This document shows positions 43,913-54,489 of a stretch of 64,000 nucleotides of DNA, in pieces. The translations under genes and the position numbers were made by a program. Source of the stretch: Kalaharituber pfeilii. Lineage: Eukaryota > Ascomycota > Pezizomycetes > Pezizales > Pezizaceae. A model generated the notes under the pieces. That model made no database searches. It was not told the DNA's origin and saw nothing but the letters and a program-made list of their open reading frames with translations. The DNA lies in assembly GCA_015179045.1 (NCBI GenBank), contig WHUZ01000003.1:1984001-2048000 (forward strand), written 5' to 3'. The first letter of the stretch is position 1, and each line of letters starts with the position of its first letter.

Positions 43913-46900
43913 TCACTCTCCGAGCATCTCCATCAGCCTCATCAGCGGGTCTTCTCCCCCCTCCCCTTCGACCCTCGGTGGTCTCCTCACGTGATCCTCC
44001 CCCCCGGCCACCTCCGCTGCCACACTCTGCACTGTCCTAGCAGATGTTTCGTTGTCTCCTCCTCCTCCCCGCACCACCTGCACTCTGGTCCGTCCCCTTC
44101 CCCAATATGCCACCTCCAAGCACGTAGACCCTTACCCCCCATCAGTCCCGCCAACCTCCCTGTCAGGTGCCCCAACCTCTCTAGTGGTCTATATGCCAAT
44201 TCCAACCGGTTTCTCTCCCCCGCCCTCTCCCTCCTTCCTCTTTGTCTCATACCTGCTTCTGTAACAACCTCTGGGGCGCGCTGCAGTGCAGTACCCACTC
44301 TCGCCGCCTCATCCGCTGCCTCGTTCCCAGCAATGCCTCTATGAGCCTTGACCAATAGAACTGCCAAGTCCAGCTCCCCCCGCTCGACTCTCTTCTCCCA
44401 CGCCTCCCTGAGCCGGTTCGTCGCTCCGTCATGGGTGAGACCCCCCCTCGCCACGTCGGTCATTCTTTTGATCGCATGCCTTGAGTCTGTTATTATAAGT
44501 AGCTCCCCTTCCACCCTCCCTATCGCCTCGCTAATCGCCATCAACTCCGCGTCATTCACCGTGGCATCCTCTCCTAAGTATACCGACTTCGACACCCCCT
44601 CCCTGACCCACCCCGCCCCTGCTGTACCCCCCATCATGCTCCCGTCGGTGTAAACTGGTATCCACCCTTCGTCCTTGATGTCGTCGATGCGTCTCTCCCA
44701 CTCCTCCCGCTCCGCGTCCCTTTGTAGCGTCGATATGACAGCCAACGGTAATTCCCCGCCATGCTTTAATGAACCTCTCAAGTATACCGTTCCCCCTTCC
44801 CTCTCCCTCAATCTCTCCCCTTCATATCTCAGCGCCCTCGCCTCTACTCGGGTAGACTCCCACCTCACAAATGTCTCTACAGACTCCAAATTGGCCAGCC
44901 CCTCCACCACATCTCGCCTTGTTCCCCAGGGTGCATGCGTGATTCCTCGTGCCACCGTATATTGCCACTTCTCCAGCTCCCTCAGCTTCTTCTCCCTTGG
45001 CGCTCCGTGTGCACAATCGTGCCATGCCCATGCCCCCCAGGTTGCGATATTCCGTGCGATACTTGTATATATCTTTCTCCGTTTCGCCGGCGCCATCCTG
45101 GTAAGGCGTGCTGCCGTCGCCCACGCTGCTTTCCACAGGCTTAGTCTGTGTGTATGGTGCTCATTGAACTTCAACTCCCAGTCTACCTTCAGTCCTACCA
45201 GCCGATACGTTGGGCCCCGCACCCCCACCATTAGGGTCTCGGCTTTGTCCGGGTCAATCTTAAAACCCTCTCCCGCGGCGTCTCGCTCCAGAGCCCGCCT
45301 GTGCGCCTTGACCTTCTTCCTCAGCTGCCCCATGCACCTGTCAGATATGACGCTGTGAAAGTCATCCACGTATGACCTCGTAAACTCCCTCTCCGCTGTC
45401 TTGTCCGCCACGGGTGCAATCCCCACTAGAAACAGGACCGGAGACAACGGTGACCCTTGAGACATATCTACTCCCGCATCACCGAGAGTCACCGCGGGCA
45501 TCACTTGTATTTAGTTGAGGTTCGATTTGTTCTTGTTTTTGTTTTTAGTTAATATAAGACCCTCGCCATAGCCCGTTGGGCGGCACGCGAGTATTGATAT
45601 AAAAAAAAAAAAAAAAAAAAAAAAAACGGTGACCCTTGAGGAGCGCCATCCGTCATTGTAAATTCCGCTCGCTTCTTCCCGTCCCACACCATGTTGCATC
45701 TCGTCGGTCTCAGGAACGAGTCCACGAATGCTGCCACACCTTGGTCGACTCCCTCCAGCCTCTCCACCACCCTCCTCCTCCTCACATGATTGAACGCTGA
45801 CCTTATATCGTCCCCCACTATCGTCACCCATTCCCCTCCCCTTAGCCTCCTGTCGACCTCCTTCATCGTCTGCCTCTGCAAGTCTTCTGCTCCTCTTCTC
45901 GGTCTACCCCCTAGTTGTGTCTCGTTAAACAAACTGTCCTTCCTCTGTATTATGTCCGCCACAACCTTTTGTCCCAGCTTTGCCACCGTGTTGAGCAAAG
46001 CTATGGGTCTCCAGCTCGCCGGCAGCTCTCTCGGTCTCCCCTTCTTTCTTATCATCACCACGTCAAATCCCCTCCCCGACTCGTAGTCTCCGTTGATATA
46101 TTCCACTATCCTCTCCCTCACTGCCTCGTACAGGGTCGTCCCTCTTAGTAGCTTCAGTAGCCCGTACTGTACTCCATCCGGACCTGGCGCTGACCTGGAT
46201 TTCGTCCTTGTCAGGGCCCGATCTCTGGCTTTCCTCGCCTCCTCCTTCTCTATTACCACTCCTACTAGCCTTCTTCGTTCCTCCTGCTCGGTCTCCTCTG
46301 TTATGAAAGTCGCTCTATCAAGGTGTCTGCTATCTCCTGGTCAGAACCCTTTATCCCCATGATGTCCTTCTCACGGAATGGGTCTCTCGCCAGCCGGAAC
46401 ATGTCCCAGGGGGACGTGATTCTGTCCTCCTCCAGGAACTCCTCCCAGTATTTCTTCTTCTTTTCCCTGATGATGTCCCTTAGCAGCCGCCAAGCCTTCG
46501 TTCTCATCCCGACCTCGAATCCATTCGACTTGCGTAAAATATATCTTCCTCGCCTCCTTTACCTCCTTGTCAAACCACCTCTTCGACTTCTCGGAAATCC
46601 GGGCCTCCTTCGTGAACGTCTCGCACAAACTCTTCAGGACATCATACGGGTCGACCCCCTCCCTTAGCGGCTTGTTTCCCCACCTTTCCACAAACTCCTC
46701 CCACCTCTCCCAATCCGTCACCTTTTTCGTTCTAAACCCTGTGCCCTGCGCAATCTCCAAGGTGCCTATTATCATTGCATGGTCTGCTCCTGCTATCCAC
46801 GTCACACTCTCTAACCTCCACTCCCCTCCTCGCGCGAACACCAAATCCAGTAACGCCGATCTAATCTCTCTCTCCACCCTCCTCGTCTAGGTCTTTATCT

Positions 46901-47045
46901 TTCTGTCCACTTGCTGTCTCATCCCCATCGCCCCCGCCCTGCTCCTTAGTATCTCCCCTCTCCTCTCCTGCTTGTCTGACCACTCCCTGTCATGACTATT
47001 GCAGTCCCCGATTTGGACTACATCACTAGCGAGAGTCGTGGGTCC
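43913..47045 (-). pseudogene. LINE A ORF2: endonuclease C-terminus, reverse transcriptase, RNase H
   Basis: Pieces: GDCNSHDREWSDK (APE-type endonuclease end, near 47000), an EN-RT linker (46877-46301), RT fingers/palm (46259-45641; SAPGPDGVQYGLLKLL, SWRPIALLNTVAKL, DDIRSAFNHVRR), QGSPLSPVLFLVGIAPVADK and RSYVDDFHSVI (YVDD box), then RNase H (PVYTDGSMMGG, AELMAISEAIG, ITDSRHAIKR, VKAHRGIAGNEAADEAAR) and a CRWCG...H...C knuckle, ending LMEMLGE at 43913. Frame is lost near 46300 and 43990 and by the nested insertion, so it is inactive. In life it would nick the target and copy its RNA into the chromosome. Confidence 0.9.
45462..45624 (+). mobile_element. LINE family A tail nested in LINE A ORF2
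   Basis: Exact 16-bp duplication aacggtgacccttgag at 45446-45461 and 45625-45640. Removing it rejoins the RT motif QGSP. Contains a 3' UTR, the terminal hairpin (CTCGCCATAGCCC / GGGCGGCACGCGAG) and poly(A). Confidence 0.93.
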
Positions 47046-47116
47046 CTACCGAGCGACATTTTCTTTTCTCCTTTTCTTTTCTCCTTTTCTTTTCATGTTA
47101 CCACCTTTGTACCTTA

Positions 47117-47160
47117 AATCGCCATAACCATTAGGATGGCACGAGAAAAAAAAAAAATAC
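47117..47160 (+). mobile_element. Decayed LINE family A tail
   Basis: ATCGCCATAACCATTAGGAT followed by GGCACGAG and an A-run. A mutated version of the family-A hairpin; boundaries unknown. Confidence 0.5.
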
Positions 47161-47467
47161 TAATTTTAGTACAGTGAATATAGTAATTAAATTGCCAGTA
47201 TGCTAGCTAAAGCAACAACATCTCATATTCTATCTATATCATATTGTTAACTGTTGACGGCCGCCGCTGACATGTTTATAGGTAGGCCTGCCTCTCTCTG
47301 AATGGAAAGTGTTTCTCAGGGACATAAATATCAGCATTCTTGATATTCTGAGATACTACTAGAACTTGCGAATGAATTGCAAGAGCATCTAATTGTCTAT
47401 TTAATGTGATGATATACCTTTGTTCTCTACAAGTCCCTAGTTACCACAATATTCATGTTCTACTGTT

Positions 47468-47533
47468 GCCCTGCCATGGCGAACAGCTACAAGCGGGGTC
47501 ACATGAAAAAAAAAAAAAAAAAAAAAAAAAAAA
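47468..47533 (+). mobile_element. LINE family B, 66-bp minimal insertion
   Basis: Exact 10-bp duplication ttctactgtt at 47458-47467 and 47534-47543. The insert is only GCCCTGCCATGGCGAACAGC, a short middle, AGCGGGGTCACATGA and poly(A). Confidence 0.93.
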
Positions 47534-47562
47534 TTCTACTGTTCATCGCCAACAACCACTTC

Positions 47563-47625
47563 TTTTTTTTTTTTTTTTTTTTATTTCATTACTCGCGTGC
47601 CGCCTGGTAGGCTATGGCGTGTTCT
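47563..47625 (-). mobile_element. LINE family A tail
   Basis: Poly(T), then TATTTCATTACTCGCGTGCC and the complement of the family-A hairpin. Right boundary not determined. Confidence 0.7.
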
Positions 47626-47986
47626 CGTGCCCAGACTCTCTTGGCACGCTGAAATAATTCGCGAAAGGAATAGAGTCTGGTGCTAAACTTCTCTGAGGTC
47701 TAGCTTACTTTTGCTCGGTCCCGGAGCTGGTTAGCGTACAAGACTAAAATAGTGCCATGCGGCACTATTTTAGTGCAATGCTATGCAAATGATAGTCAGA
47801 ATATCCAGATTGAGAGATCTACTATATGTAGACAGTATCTCTGCAAATACTTTCATAATTTACTAACATGTTTGCAACTTAAGCTAGATTTCTTAGTATA
47901 CTTTATATATTGTACCTAAATAGTACAACTATTTTCATCTCCGCTACCTATTACTCTTCTCCAAAGCTTTACTTACCTGTCCTCTG

Positions 47987-48165
47987 CAGTGTTTCCAACG
48001 GGCCGGCCAGGCCAGGCCAAGGGTACGGCCTGGGCCGGCCTGGACCGTGAAAATCTAGGCCTGGGCCGGTCCAGGCCGCCTGAATGTTTCAGGCCGGCCC
48101 AGGCCATCAGAAGCTCCACCGGGGCCGCCCCAGGCGGTTTCAGGCCTGGCCGGTTGGGAACACTG
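47987..48165. mobile_element. 179-bp GC-rich hAT-type MITE
   Basis: Exact 8-bp duplication gtcctctg (47979-47986 and 48166-48173), the hAT signature. Termini CAGTGTTTCCAAC and its near complement GTTGGGAACACTG. The interior is made of GGCCTGG/CCAGGCC blocks in both orientations and can fold on itself. No coding capacity. Confidence 0.93.
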
Positions 48166-48173
48166 GTCCTCTG

Positions 48174-48525
48174 TATTCAAAGTAGCCTTTATATAGTACT
48201 TACATACATCTCTGCTCCAAAGATTACAATATATCTACAGATGAATTATGTGAGTTGTTACTCATCAGAGTAGGTCTAAAGAGCTCTGGTTCTACCTCTC
48301 TCGGTAACCTTAATCATTCTTGTAGTTTACTCGGAGTAGTTTACCTATCCTCTACATTTGGAGTAGCCTTTATATAGTACTTATATAAGTTTCTGCTCCG
48401 AAAGAGCACAACATGTCCACAGATGAATATGTAAGTTGGTACTTATCAGAGTAGATCTAAAAAATTCTTAATTCCATCTCCGGTAACCTTAGTCCTTCTT
48501 ATGGCTTACTCGGAGTAGTTGTTAT

Positions 48526-48531
<6 letters not shown>
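48174..48531. repeat. ~180-bp tandem repeat R3, two copies
   Basis: Two units, each with AGTAGCCTTTATATAGTACTT and TTATCAGAGTAGRTCTAAA and ending near TTACTCGGAGTAGTT. A third unit follows the LINE B insertion at 50144-50335. Confidence 0.8.
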
Positions 48532-48560
<29 letters not shown>

Positions 48561-48690
48561 CACGTAACCCCGCATACAGGCTACCAGCCTATGGCAGGGA
48601 CCCATATACCCGGGCCAGGTTTGAGACAACTAACTACGGAATCTACATACACCCTTGAGCACCCAGTGCCCTCCGTCCCCCGGTCCCCGG

Positions 48691-49297
48691 CTACCCCAGA
48701 TCGAGGCAGGCAAACCAGTACTCGACCGGGTCACCTTCCACGCCTTCTTGCTTCCATCCTTTCTCCTCTAGGTCCTCCCAGGACTGCCAGGTGACATGTG
48801 CCCCGTTTTTGTTCTTCCTCTGGGGCCGCTCCAGTTCTGTGCATCTGAACACCACATGCTCAGCACTCCATGCCTCACCACATGTGCATCGTACCTCCTC
48901 GCCACTGACCATCCTCCTCCACATAGCTCCGCCTTTTCCAGTCCGCAGCCAAGTGTAATTTGTGAGTGCTCTCCTGCCCCACTTTACGAATTTGCCCTTC
49001 CCAAACCCTGCACGCTCCCTCTCCTCTTTTCTTTTTCGAACTAACTCTTGACGCAGCCCACCCTCAGTGGCCTGCCCATCATACCTCATGCCCTTGGCCC
49101 CCTCTTTGGCCAACTCATCCGCCTTCTCATTGCCTTCTATCCCCACGTGGGCCTTGACCCATGCCAGCTTCACTGCATCTGCCTTCCTTAGCCTCCGCCG
49201 CCTCTCTGCAATCAGCTCTATCACCCGCGCTAGGTCTGCGGTTCTTGGCTTGCCAGTTTTTCCTGCTTTCTGGACTGCACTGATAGCTGCAGATTGA
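48691..49297 (-). pseudogene. LINE B ORF2 C-terminus: partial RNase H and zinc knuckle
   Basis: From YQSAAISAVQKAGKTGK (just past the catalytic D-S-x region) through AWVKAHVGIEGNEKADELAK (the His/Asp motif), KGGAMWRRMVSGEEVRCTCG and AEHVVFRC, to a stop at 48691. The part upstream of 49297 in the same frame is antisense to another gene and not part of this domain. Confirms that family B also has RNase H and a Cys/His C-terminus but differs strongly from family A. Confidence 0.85.
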
Positions 49298-50103
49298 TAT
49301 CTAGAATGGACAGCGAAGGGAATGTGGGGCTGTTTCGCCCAGTAAAGGAGTGGGAAAAGAGGTTTACAGTTATCACTGGAGGCAGGCAATTCGATGTGGA
49401 AGGGGCCACAGAGTGGTGCCAATTCACAGGATACCAGACTGCAAAGGTGGAGGACGCCCTCCAGCAGGCTGTAAGGAATGCAACAGCCCTTTTGACTGCA
49501 AAGGGGGCAGTAGGAGTGCATGAAGTATGGAGCCAAGCAGAGGTTGGCCAACAGTTTGTAGCACATACAGCGAGTGAAGCAGCATGGGTTGAATGGGCAC
49601 ATATTATCAGGGAGGGAATTGCGATACAGGAGGGAGAGGCTGAACAAGGAAATGAGGTGATGAGAGTTATCAGAGAAGATGACATTGAGGATGTCATCTA
49701 CGTAGGTGGTAGAGTGACCCAAACAATTCAGACCCCACACTACAGAAAGGGCGGTCTCGACCAGCAGGAAACTGGAAGCAGTGAGCAGATGGAGGTAGAC
49801 TTTGAGACCCACATCACAGCAGATGGTACCAGGAAACGGAAACGCGATGGTGAGTTGGCTGGAGATCAACTAGTGAGAGAGACTCTTGAATTGAAGGACA
49901 GCAGCAAAGTGGAGGAAGCAGAGGAAGTAGAAAAAACAGAGGAAGTAGAAGTAGAGGAACCTGAGGAGCTGGAAGGAGCTGATGCAATCCAAGTTCTACA
50001 ATTGCTGCATGACCTCAAGATCCTCAAAGAAGCGTGGGAAAGCGTAAGGGAGCAGGAGCAGTACGAAGCGCATCAGGTGTTGGCGATGCTGCAGCCCGAT
50101 TAG
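49294..50103 (+). CDS. Unrecognised acidic protein within the LINE B insertion
   Basis: Up to 269 codons without a stop. First half: GNVGLFRPVKEWEKRFTVIT, GYQTAKVEDALQQAVRNATA, VGVHEVWSQAEVGQQFVAHT and AAWVEWAHIIREGIA. Then EDDIEDVIYVGGRV, a basic RKRKRDGE and a long Glu/Val repeat region likely to form coiled coil. It ends LAMLQPD 25 bp before the target duplication. The first codons fall on the inversion junction, so the real N-terminus is probably missing. It could be part of a LINE B ORF1 or of a captured transcript; I recognise no domain. Confidence 0.4.
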   Translation: MISRMDSEGNVGLFRPVKEWEKRFTVITGGRQFDVEGATEWCQFTGYQTAKVEDALQQAVRNATALLTAKGAVGVHEVWSQAEVGQQFVAHTASEAAWVEWAHIIREGIAIQEGEAEQGNEVMRVIREDDIEDVIYVGGRVTQTIQTPHYRKGGLDQQETGSSEQMEVDFETHITADGTRKRKRDGELAGDQLVRETLELKDSSKVEEAEEVEKTEEVEVEEPEELEGADAIQVLQLLHDLKILKEAWESVREQEQYEAHQVLAMLQPD

Positions 50104-50143
50104 GTGACATTATTGAAAATCGAAAAGGAGTTGTTATGAGTTT

Positions 50144-50335
50144 ACCATAACCGTAGAGTGGACGGAGTAGCCTTTATATAGTACTTATACAAGTTTCTAC
50201 TCCGAAAGAGCATAACATGTTCGGAGATGAATATATGAGTTGGTACTTATCAGAGTAGGTCTAAAAGACTCCTAATTCTATCTCCGGTTACCTTAGTCCT
50301 TCTTGTAGCTTACTTGGAGCAGTTGTTATGGGTTC
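50144..50335. repeat. R3 repeat, third unit
   Basis: Same unit as 48174-48531, resuming after the LINE. Ends with CTTACTTGGAGCAGTTGTTA and a GGTTCACCACAACCGTAGGG block related to R2. Confidence 0.75.
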
Positions 50336-50392
50336 ACCACAACCGTAGGGTCGGTAGATGCACACGTATATCAGAAATGTGCATATGCAATA

Positions 50393-51003
50393 TGTTACGG
50401 CTACGGTAAGACTGACTCGCGTAGGGGAACACTTACCCTGAATCGTTACATAAGACCAATGCTGATAGACCGGACTGATTACCCATTATGCTTGGCAGTA
50501 GATTCATTTGTTTATCGAATAGGGTAGTGCTAAGGAAGTGTGTGTCAAACGTTTATGGTAAGACCTCCGGGTCTGCAATGCACTCGGCTTATTAAAGCTA
50601 ATATATGCGCACATGCACTAGTAGTACATATCATTATCTTGCGTCTATACTATTTTTGTATGTTTCTGTTACGTGTGCCTATTACCACATGTATTGGCAT
50701 TGATAAGGAATTGCCACGTTGCCAGTCATTTATTCATTTGTTGACTAGTCATGTATGACTGCGCTGAAGTCTATATAAGCGCCGGCTGGTGATAGCATAG
50801 TTAGAAGAATCAAGACACTAGCGGTGTTCTAAGTTCTCTATAACTTTGAAACCTATCGTTTCCTTATTACACCTGTGAATCGCTCCGCTCCGCTGCGCGC
50901 CCCACGCTAAGTAGCTGCCCTTCCGGTCCGCCGTATATAGCCTCCGTAGCCGTAACATCCGTTTCCAGCACACGGCGAAGCCGAGCCCCTCACGCCCGTA
51001 ACA
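50393..51003 (+). mobile_element. Solo LTR (family L1), plus orientation
   Basis: Begins TGTTACGGCTACGG and ends CACGCCCGTAACA, flanked by caata and caatg (4 of 5 bases match). Shares TCTATATAAGCGCCGGCTGG (a TATA-like promoter) and AAGTTCTCTATAACTTTGAA with 57592-58329. Confidence 0.8.
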
Positions 51004-51057
51004 CAATGCAAGCAACATGGGAGCCAAGTAATAACAATATCACAGTCGCGTAAATAT

Positions 51058-51480
51058 TGTTACCGGCGTGAGGGGCTAGGCTCTGGTGGGCGCTGGAAGG
51101 TACTGGATGTTACGGCTATGGAGGTGCGTATTCGGCAGGCCAGAGTCACTACGGAGATGTGTATACGGCGGGCTGGAGTCGCTATGGAGGTGTATATATT
51201 GCGGGCTGGAGTCGCTACAGAGGTGTATATCCAGTAGGCCGGAGTCGCTATGGAGGTGTGTATACGGTGGGCCGAAGTCGCTATGGAGGTGTATATACTA
51301 CGGGCCGGAGTCGCTACGGAGGTGTATATACGATGGGCCGGAAGGGCAGCTGTTTTGCATGGAGCTCGCAGCGGAGCGGAGCAATTCACGGGCGTAATGA
51401 GCAAACAATATGTTTCAGAGTAATAGAGAACTTAGAACACCGCTTGTATCTTGATTCTTCTAACTATGCCATCAGCTAGA
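51058..51480 (-). mobile_element. Partial LTR (family L1), minus orientation, expanded tandem units
   Basis: Begins TGTTACCGGCGTGAGGGGC. Contains about eight ~33-bp units (GGAGTCGCTAYGGAGGTGTA) where other copies have one to four. Fades near 51480; no matching far end was found. Confidence 0.7.
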
Positions 51481-51667
51481 GTTTATATAGATTAACTCCA
51501 TCATACATAACTAGTCAACTGTCATGGAATAACAATTAGACAATTAACCATTAAGGTTATTCTCTAAGTTGTTCTTACCCTAAACTAACCATTTCTTTTA
51601 TTACCCTGAATTTCTTAGTCATGTATTACTTACAAATGATGTACTGTTTTGAGGTGCTTGTAGGGTT

Positions 51668-51887
51668 TTTTTTTTTTTTTTATATCAATACTCGCTTGCC
51701 GCCTGTAAGGCCATGGCGAGGTATTATGTTAAATACATAGGTCATACTAGTAATGTTCACTAAACAGAAAGGAAAGAAAACCTAGTCCCCTGTTCCGTCC
51801 TCTCCCAACATCTCCATCAGCTCCTGTAGCAGATCATCCTCCCCTTCTTCGCGTTTTGGTGGTTTTCGAATTGCTGCCATGCCACCT
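51668..51887 (-). mobile_element. LINE family A, ORF2-type 3' end
   Basis: Exact 14-bp duplication gtgcttgtagggtt at 51654-51667 and 51888-51901. The minus strand encodes DDLLQELMEMLGEDGTGD before the stop, matching LMEMLGE of the long copy at 43.9 kb, then 3' UTR, hairpin and poly(A). Confidence 0.92.
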
Positions 51888-51910
51888 GTGCTTGTAGGGT
51901 TGGATGCCAC

Positions 51911-52590
51911 TGTTACGGCTAAGGTAAGACTTACGGAGTCGGTTCCGGAAGCACCGCCAGAGACGTATGCTAAAGATGTGACTGATCACCACTAGGCAAC
52001 GTCCGGGTACTGGTAAACGGCGGTTGCCCACAGAAGTGTGTTGAAGTTGCACATGGCCTACCAATATGCGCACATGCATCACAGACCTTTCTAATGCATG
52101 TTTCTACTACGTTTACGCCTTTCCGGCTACCGCAGACCTTCCTAATGCATGCCTCTGTTACGTTCACGCCTTTCCGGCTACCGCAGACCTTCCTAATGCA
52201 TGCCTCTATTACGTTCACGCCTTTCCAGCTACCGCAGACCTTCCTAATGCATGCTCCTATTACGTTCACGCCTTCCCTGCTACTACGGACCTTCCTGATG
52301 CGTGTTTTCTGTTACGTCTCTCTGTCTGTATGCCTTAGCATGTTTGTCGTCATGTTACTGTCAATTGACTAGTCATGTATAATGGCCAGAAGTCTATATA
52401 AACGGGCCAGACAGTTAGCTAGAAGAAATCAAGACACAAGCAGTGTTCTAAGTTGAACTCTCACTTAACGCTCTCGCGTAACCTTTTGTCGTCCGCTTCG
52501 CTGCCTTCGCTGCCTTCGTGAACTCAGAGTCACTCTCACGAGTCCAGCGACGCCTACGCTAACAGCCACACCCTACACCTCGAAACATTA
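51911..52590 (+). mobile_element. LTR-like sequence (family L1 relative)
   Basis: Begins TGTTACGGCTAAGGTAAGAC, includes a 51-bp tandem array and AGTCTATATAAACGGGCCAG (TATA-like). The expected CGTAACA end was not seen. An inverted CTTAGCCGTAACA at 53606-53619 may be the matching start of a second, opposite LTR. Confidence 0.55.
52092..52300. repeat. 51-bp tandem repeat, about 4 copies
   Basis: Unit CCTAATGCATGCCTCTRTTACGTTCACGCC... with starts near 52141, 52192 and 52243. A multiple of three, so it gives open frames that look protein-like but are not. Confidence 0.85.
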
Positions 52591-53249
52591 CGCCATGGAG
52601 GCCTACAAACTTGGTAGTGCACAGTTTGTTTTATTTCTTTATTTAAAGATGATGTTCTCATTTGGATAAAACAGAGCTAAGCACAGCCACGTTTCAGGAA
52701 TTCATGTATAAACCCCTCCAGTTCCCATTCAGGATAGATCTTCAAAGTTTTCGAGCCAGAGTCTATAGAGGAGCTCTACGATAGACAAGACTCTGAAGCT
52801 ATCTAAGTTAGATAGTTTTTCTATTATAGATAGAGTACAATTCAAAGCAATTAGACTTACTAGAAGAACTCCACCTGTAAATAGCTATACATTGATCAGC
52901 AACTGTAACTCTTGTTTTAGACTCAGCCTCCTATTTCTAGTTACTAGCATTAATAGTACAAATAGTTATTATTCTATTAAGCTTGTTGGAAGTTTACTAC
53001 AGTATTAACAAAGAATAATAAGATACCTCTTCAAAAGAAGAAACTCTCAATCAGAAGGGAGAGCAATTGAAGGATTTAATAGAGACAAACAAACAATTAT
53101 TGAATTCATATACTACCACAGTTCAGAAGAAACAACTCTTTACCAACCTAGTATAATAGTCCTTTATTCCTCAAATCAAAACCTTTTCTAAGAGAATCCT
53201 AGAAGACCCATCTTTCTAGAGAATCTTGAAACTCCCATAAAATTCTCTC

Positions 53250-53528
53250 TCAAACATTGACATCAGAAGATGCATAACTAGGGGGAGGATCCAAAACAAC
53301 TATAGGTACAGTAACAACCTCCTTTTTCCGCTCCCAGGAACAGAAACAGAAACAAAGAGACCAGCAAGCAACCAGAAAGTAAAGAAAAAAGAATAAACCA
53401 AGCAGACCAAACAAAACAACAGGAACAATCTCACCAGCGGACAAAGAAGACCCCAACAGAAACCCACTAGCAGTACCAGAGCCAGTCTTAGGGGGACTAG
53501 CCCTAGGGAAAACCAAACAACAAACCAT
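53250..53528 (-). CDS. Possible small single-pass membrane protein or exon
   Basis: 92 codons: a Gly/Ser-rich lead (PPKTGSGTASG), one strongly hydrophobic segment VVLFGLLGLFFFLYFLVACW, then SWERKKEV (basic, stop-transfer) and a cytosolic end with DPPPSYASSD. This layout is usual for the C-terminal exon of fungal single-pass membrane proteins. TTTTCCCTAG inside the start could be a splice acceptor. No upstream exon was identified, and it lies in AT-rich, repeat-laden DNA. Confidence 0.3.
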   Translation of the reverse strand: MVCCLVFPRASPPKTGSGTASGFLLGSSLSAGEIVPVVLFGLLGLFFFLYFLVACWSLCFCFCSWERKKEVVTVPIVVLDPPPSYASSDVNV

Positions 53529-53889
53529 CTCTGCAACCTATTAAGGCAAGAACTCCCGGTTAGTATTGAGACACATTGACATCAACAAATGAACAAAAAG
53601 TCTCACCTTAGCCGTAACAAATATGCTATAAATTCAGCTGATGTTGCTGTTATAAATCGGTCGGGCTGGGTTGGGGTTAGAATTCAGGGTTCAGGGTCTG
53701 GGTATGGGGTGGGTAGCAGATATCAGGGCGACACTATGTGATATGAGAAGTGTGAGTATATTGATTGCTAAACTACAACTTGGGTGGGAATACAAGTTGT
53801 TGCCAGTACGTGGGAAGTCTAGAGAGTGGGGAGGGAGGGCCTCTTTTATAGAGAGCCCTCAAGGCCAAGCCTAGCAGCTACTTGTATTC

Positions 53890-54109
53890 TGTCACGGCTT
53901 GGCGTGCCATGGCAGCAGAGGGAAGCTGACTACTAGTACGTGTGGACGTCTAAGGGAGCCAAGATCCTTGACCACGTGCGCAAACGTAAGCGAGTCGCTG
54001 ACCGGCCCGTACGGATACTCCTATATATACCGACCGCACTACCGGGTGGTACCGGTAGTTCTACCTTTTGGTGCAACGGTTTGCAAACGGTCGGTTGCAA
54101 TCCGTAACA
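53890..54109 (+). mobile_element. Short solo LTR (family L2)
   Basis: 220 bp, TGTCACGGCTTGGCGTGCC ... TTGCAATCCGTAACA, with exact 5-bp duplication tattc (53885-53889 and 54110-54114). Contains CCTATATATACCG, a TATA-like box. Confidence 0.88.
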
Positions 54110-54489
54110 TATTCTAGTTGCTGTCTATATATTCTTGTAAATTCTTTTGCATTTATAATTTGTCTAAAAATTCTCCTGCATTAGCTTCAAGTTTCTTCTA
54201 TATCAGTTTATTCTTTTGTCAAGTTTCTGGGCTCATTTGATTCTCCTATATCTAGAATATATTTCTGCCAAGTTCTTAAGCTCTCTATAAAGAAAGCTCA
54301 TCTCCTCTACATAGACAAAGGGTAGGGTTAGGCAGCGAAAGTTGAGCTTTTTTATAGCCTAATAAGACATACAACTTCGGCTTTAGAGAATGGGGGGATA
54401 TGGAGAAGAACTGGAAAAGGACAGCAGAGAATGGGGAGGAGTGGGATGAGTTGGAAAGGTTCTTCTCCGGGATCAGGTTTTAGTGCACC

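Larger units (their letters stand above)
43760..47060 (-). mobile_element. LINE family A, longest copy (EN end, RT, RNase H)
   Basis: The minus strand reads the end of the endonuclease domain, RT, RNase H, zinc-knuckle C-terminus, 3' UTR, terminal hairpin in its ATCGC...GCGAT form and poly(A). Tad1/I-like organisation with RNase H. The 5' end near 47060 is followed by pyrimidine-rich sequence, so the copy is 5'-truncated within the endonuclease. A younger family-A tail is nested at 45462-45624. No outer target duplication was found. Confidence 0.9.
48532..50128 (-). mobile_element. LINE family B, copy with apparent 5' inversion
   Basis: Exact 15-bp duplication agttgttatgagttt at 48517-48531 and 50129-50143. 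The left half (to about 49297) reads minus-strand: RNase H end, zinc knuckle, 3' UTR, family-B tail, poly(A). The right half (49297-50128) carries an open frame on the opposite strand. One insertion event with head-to-head halves fits twin priming during LINE integration. Confidence 0.8.

Noticed and set aside
49298..49869. Minus-strand extension of the RNase H frame upstream of 49297
   Set aside because: It runs antisense to the open frame at 49294-50103 and lacks RNase H motifs; the true domain begins at the inversion junction.
52066..52372. Two overlapping repeat-coded frames
   Set aside because: Produced by a 51-bp tandem repeat, which is a multiple of three.
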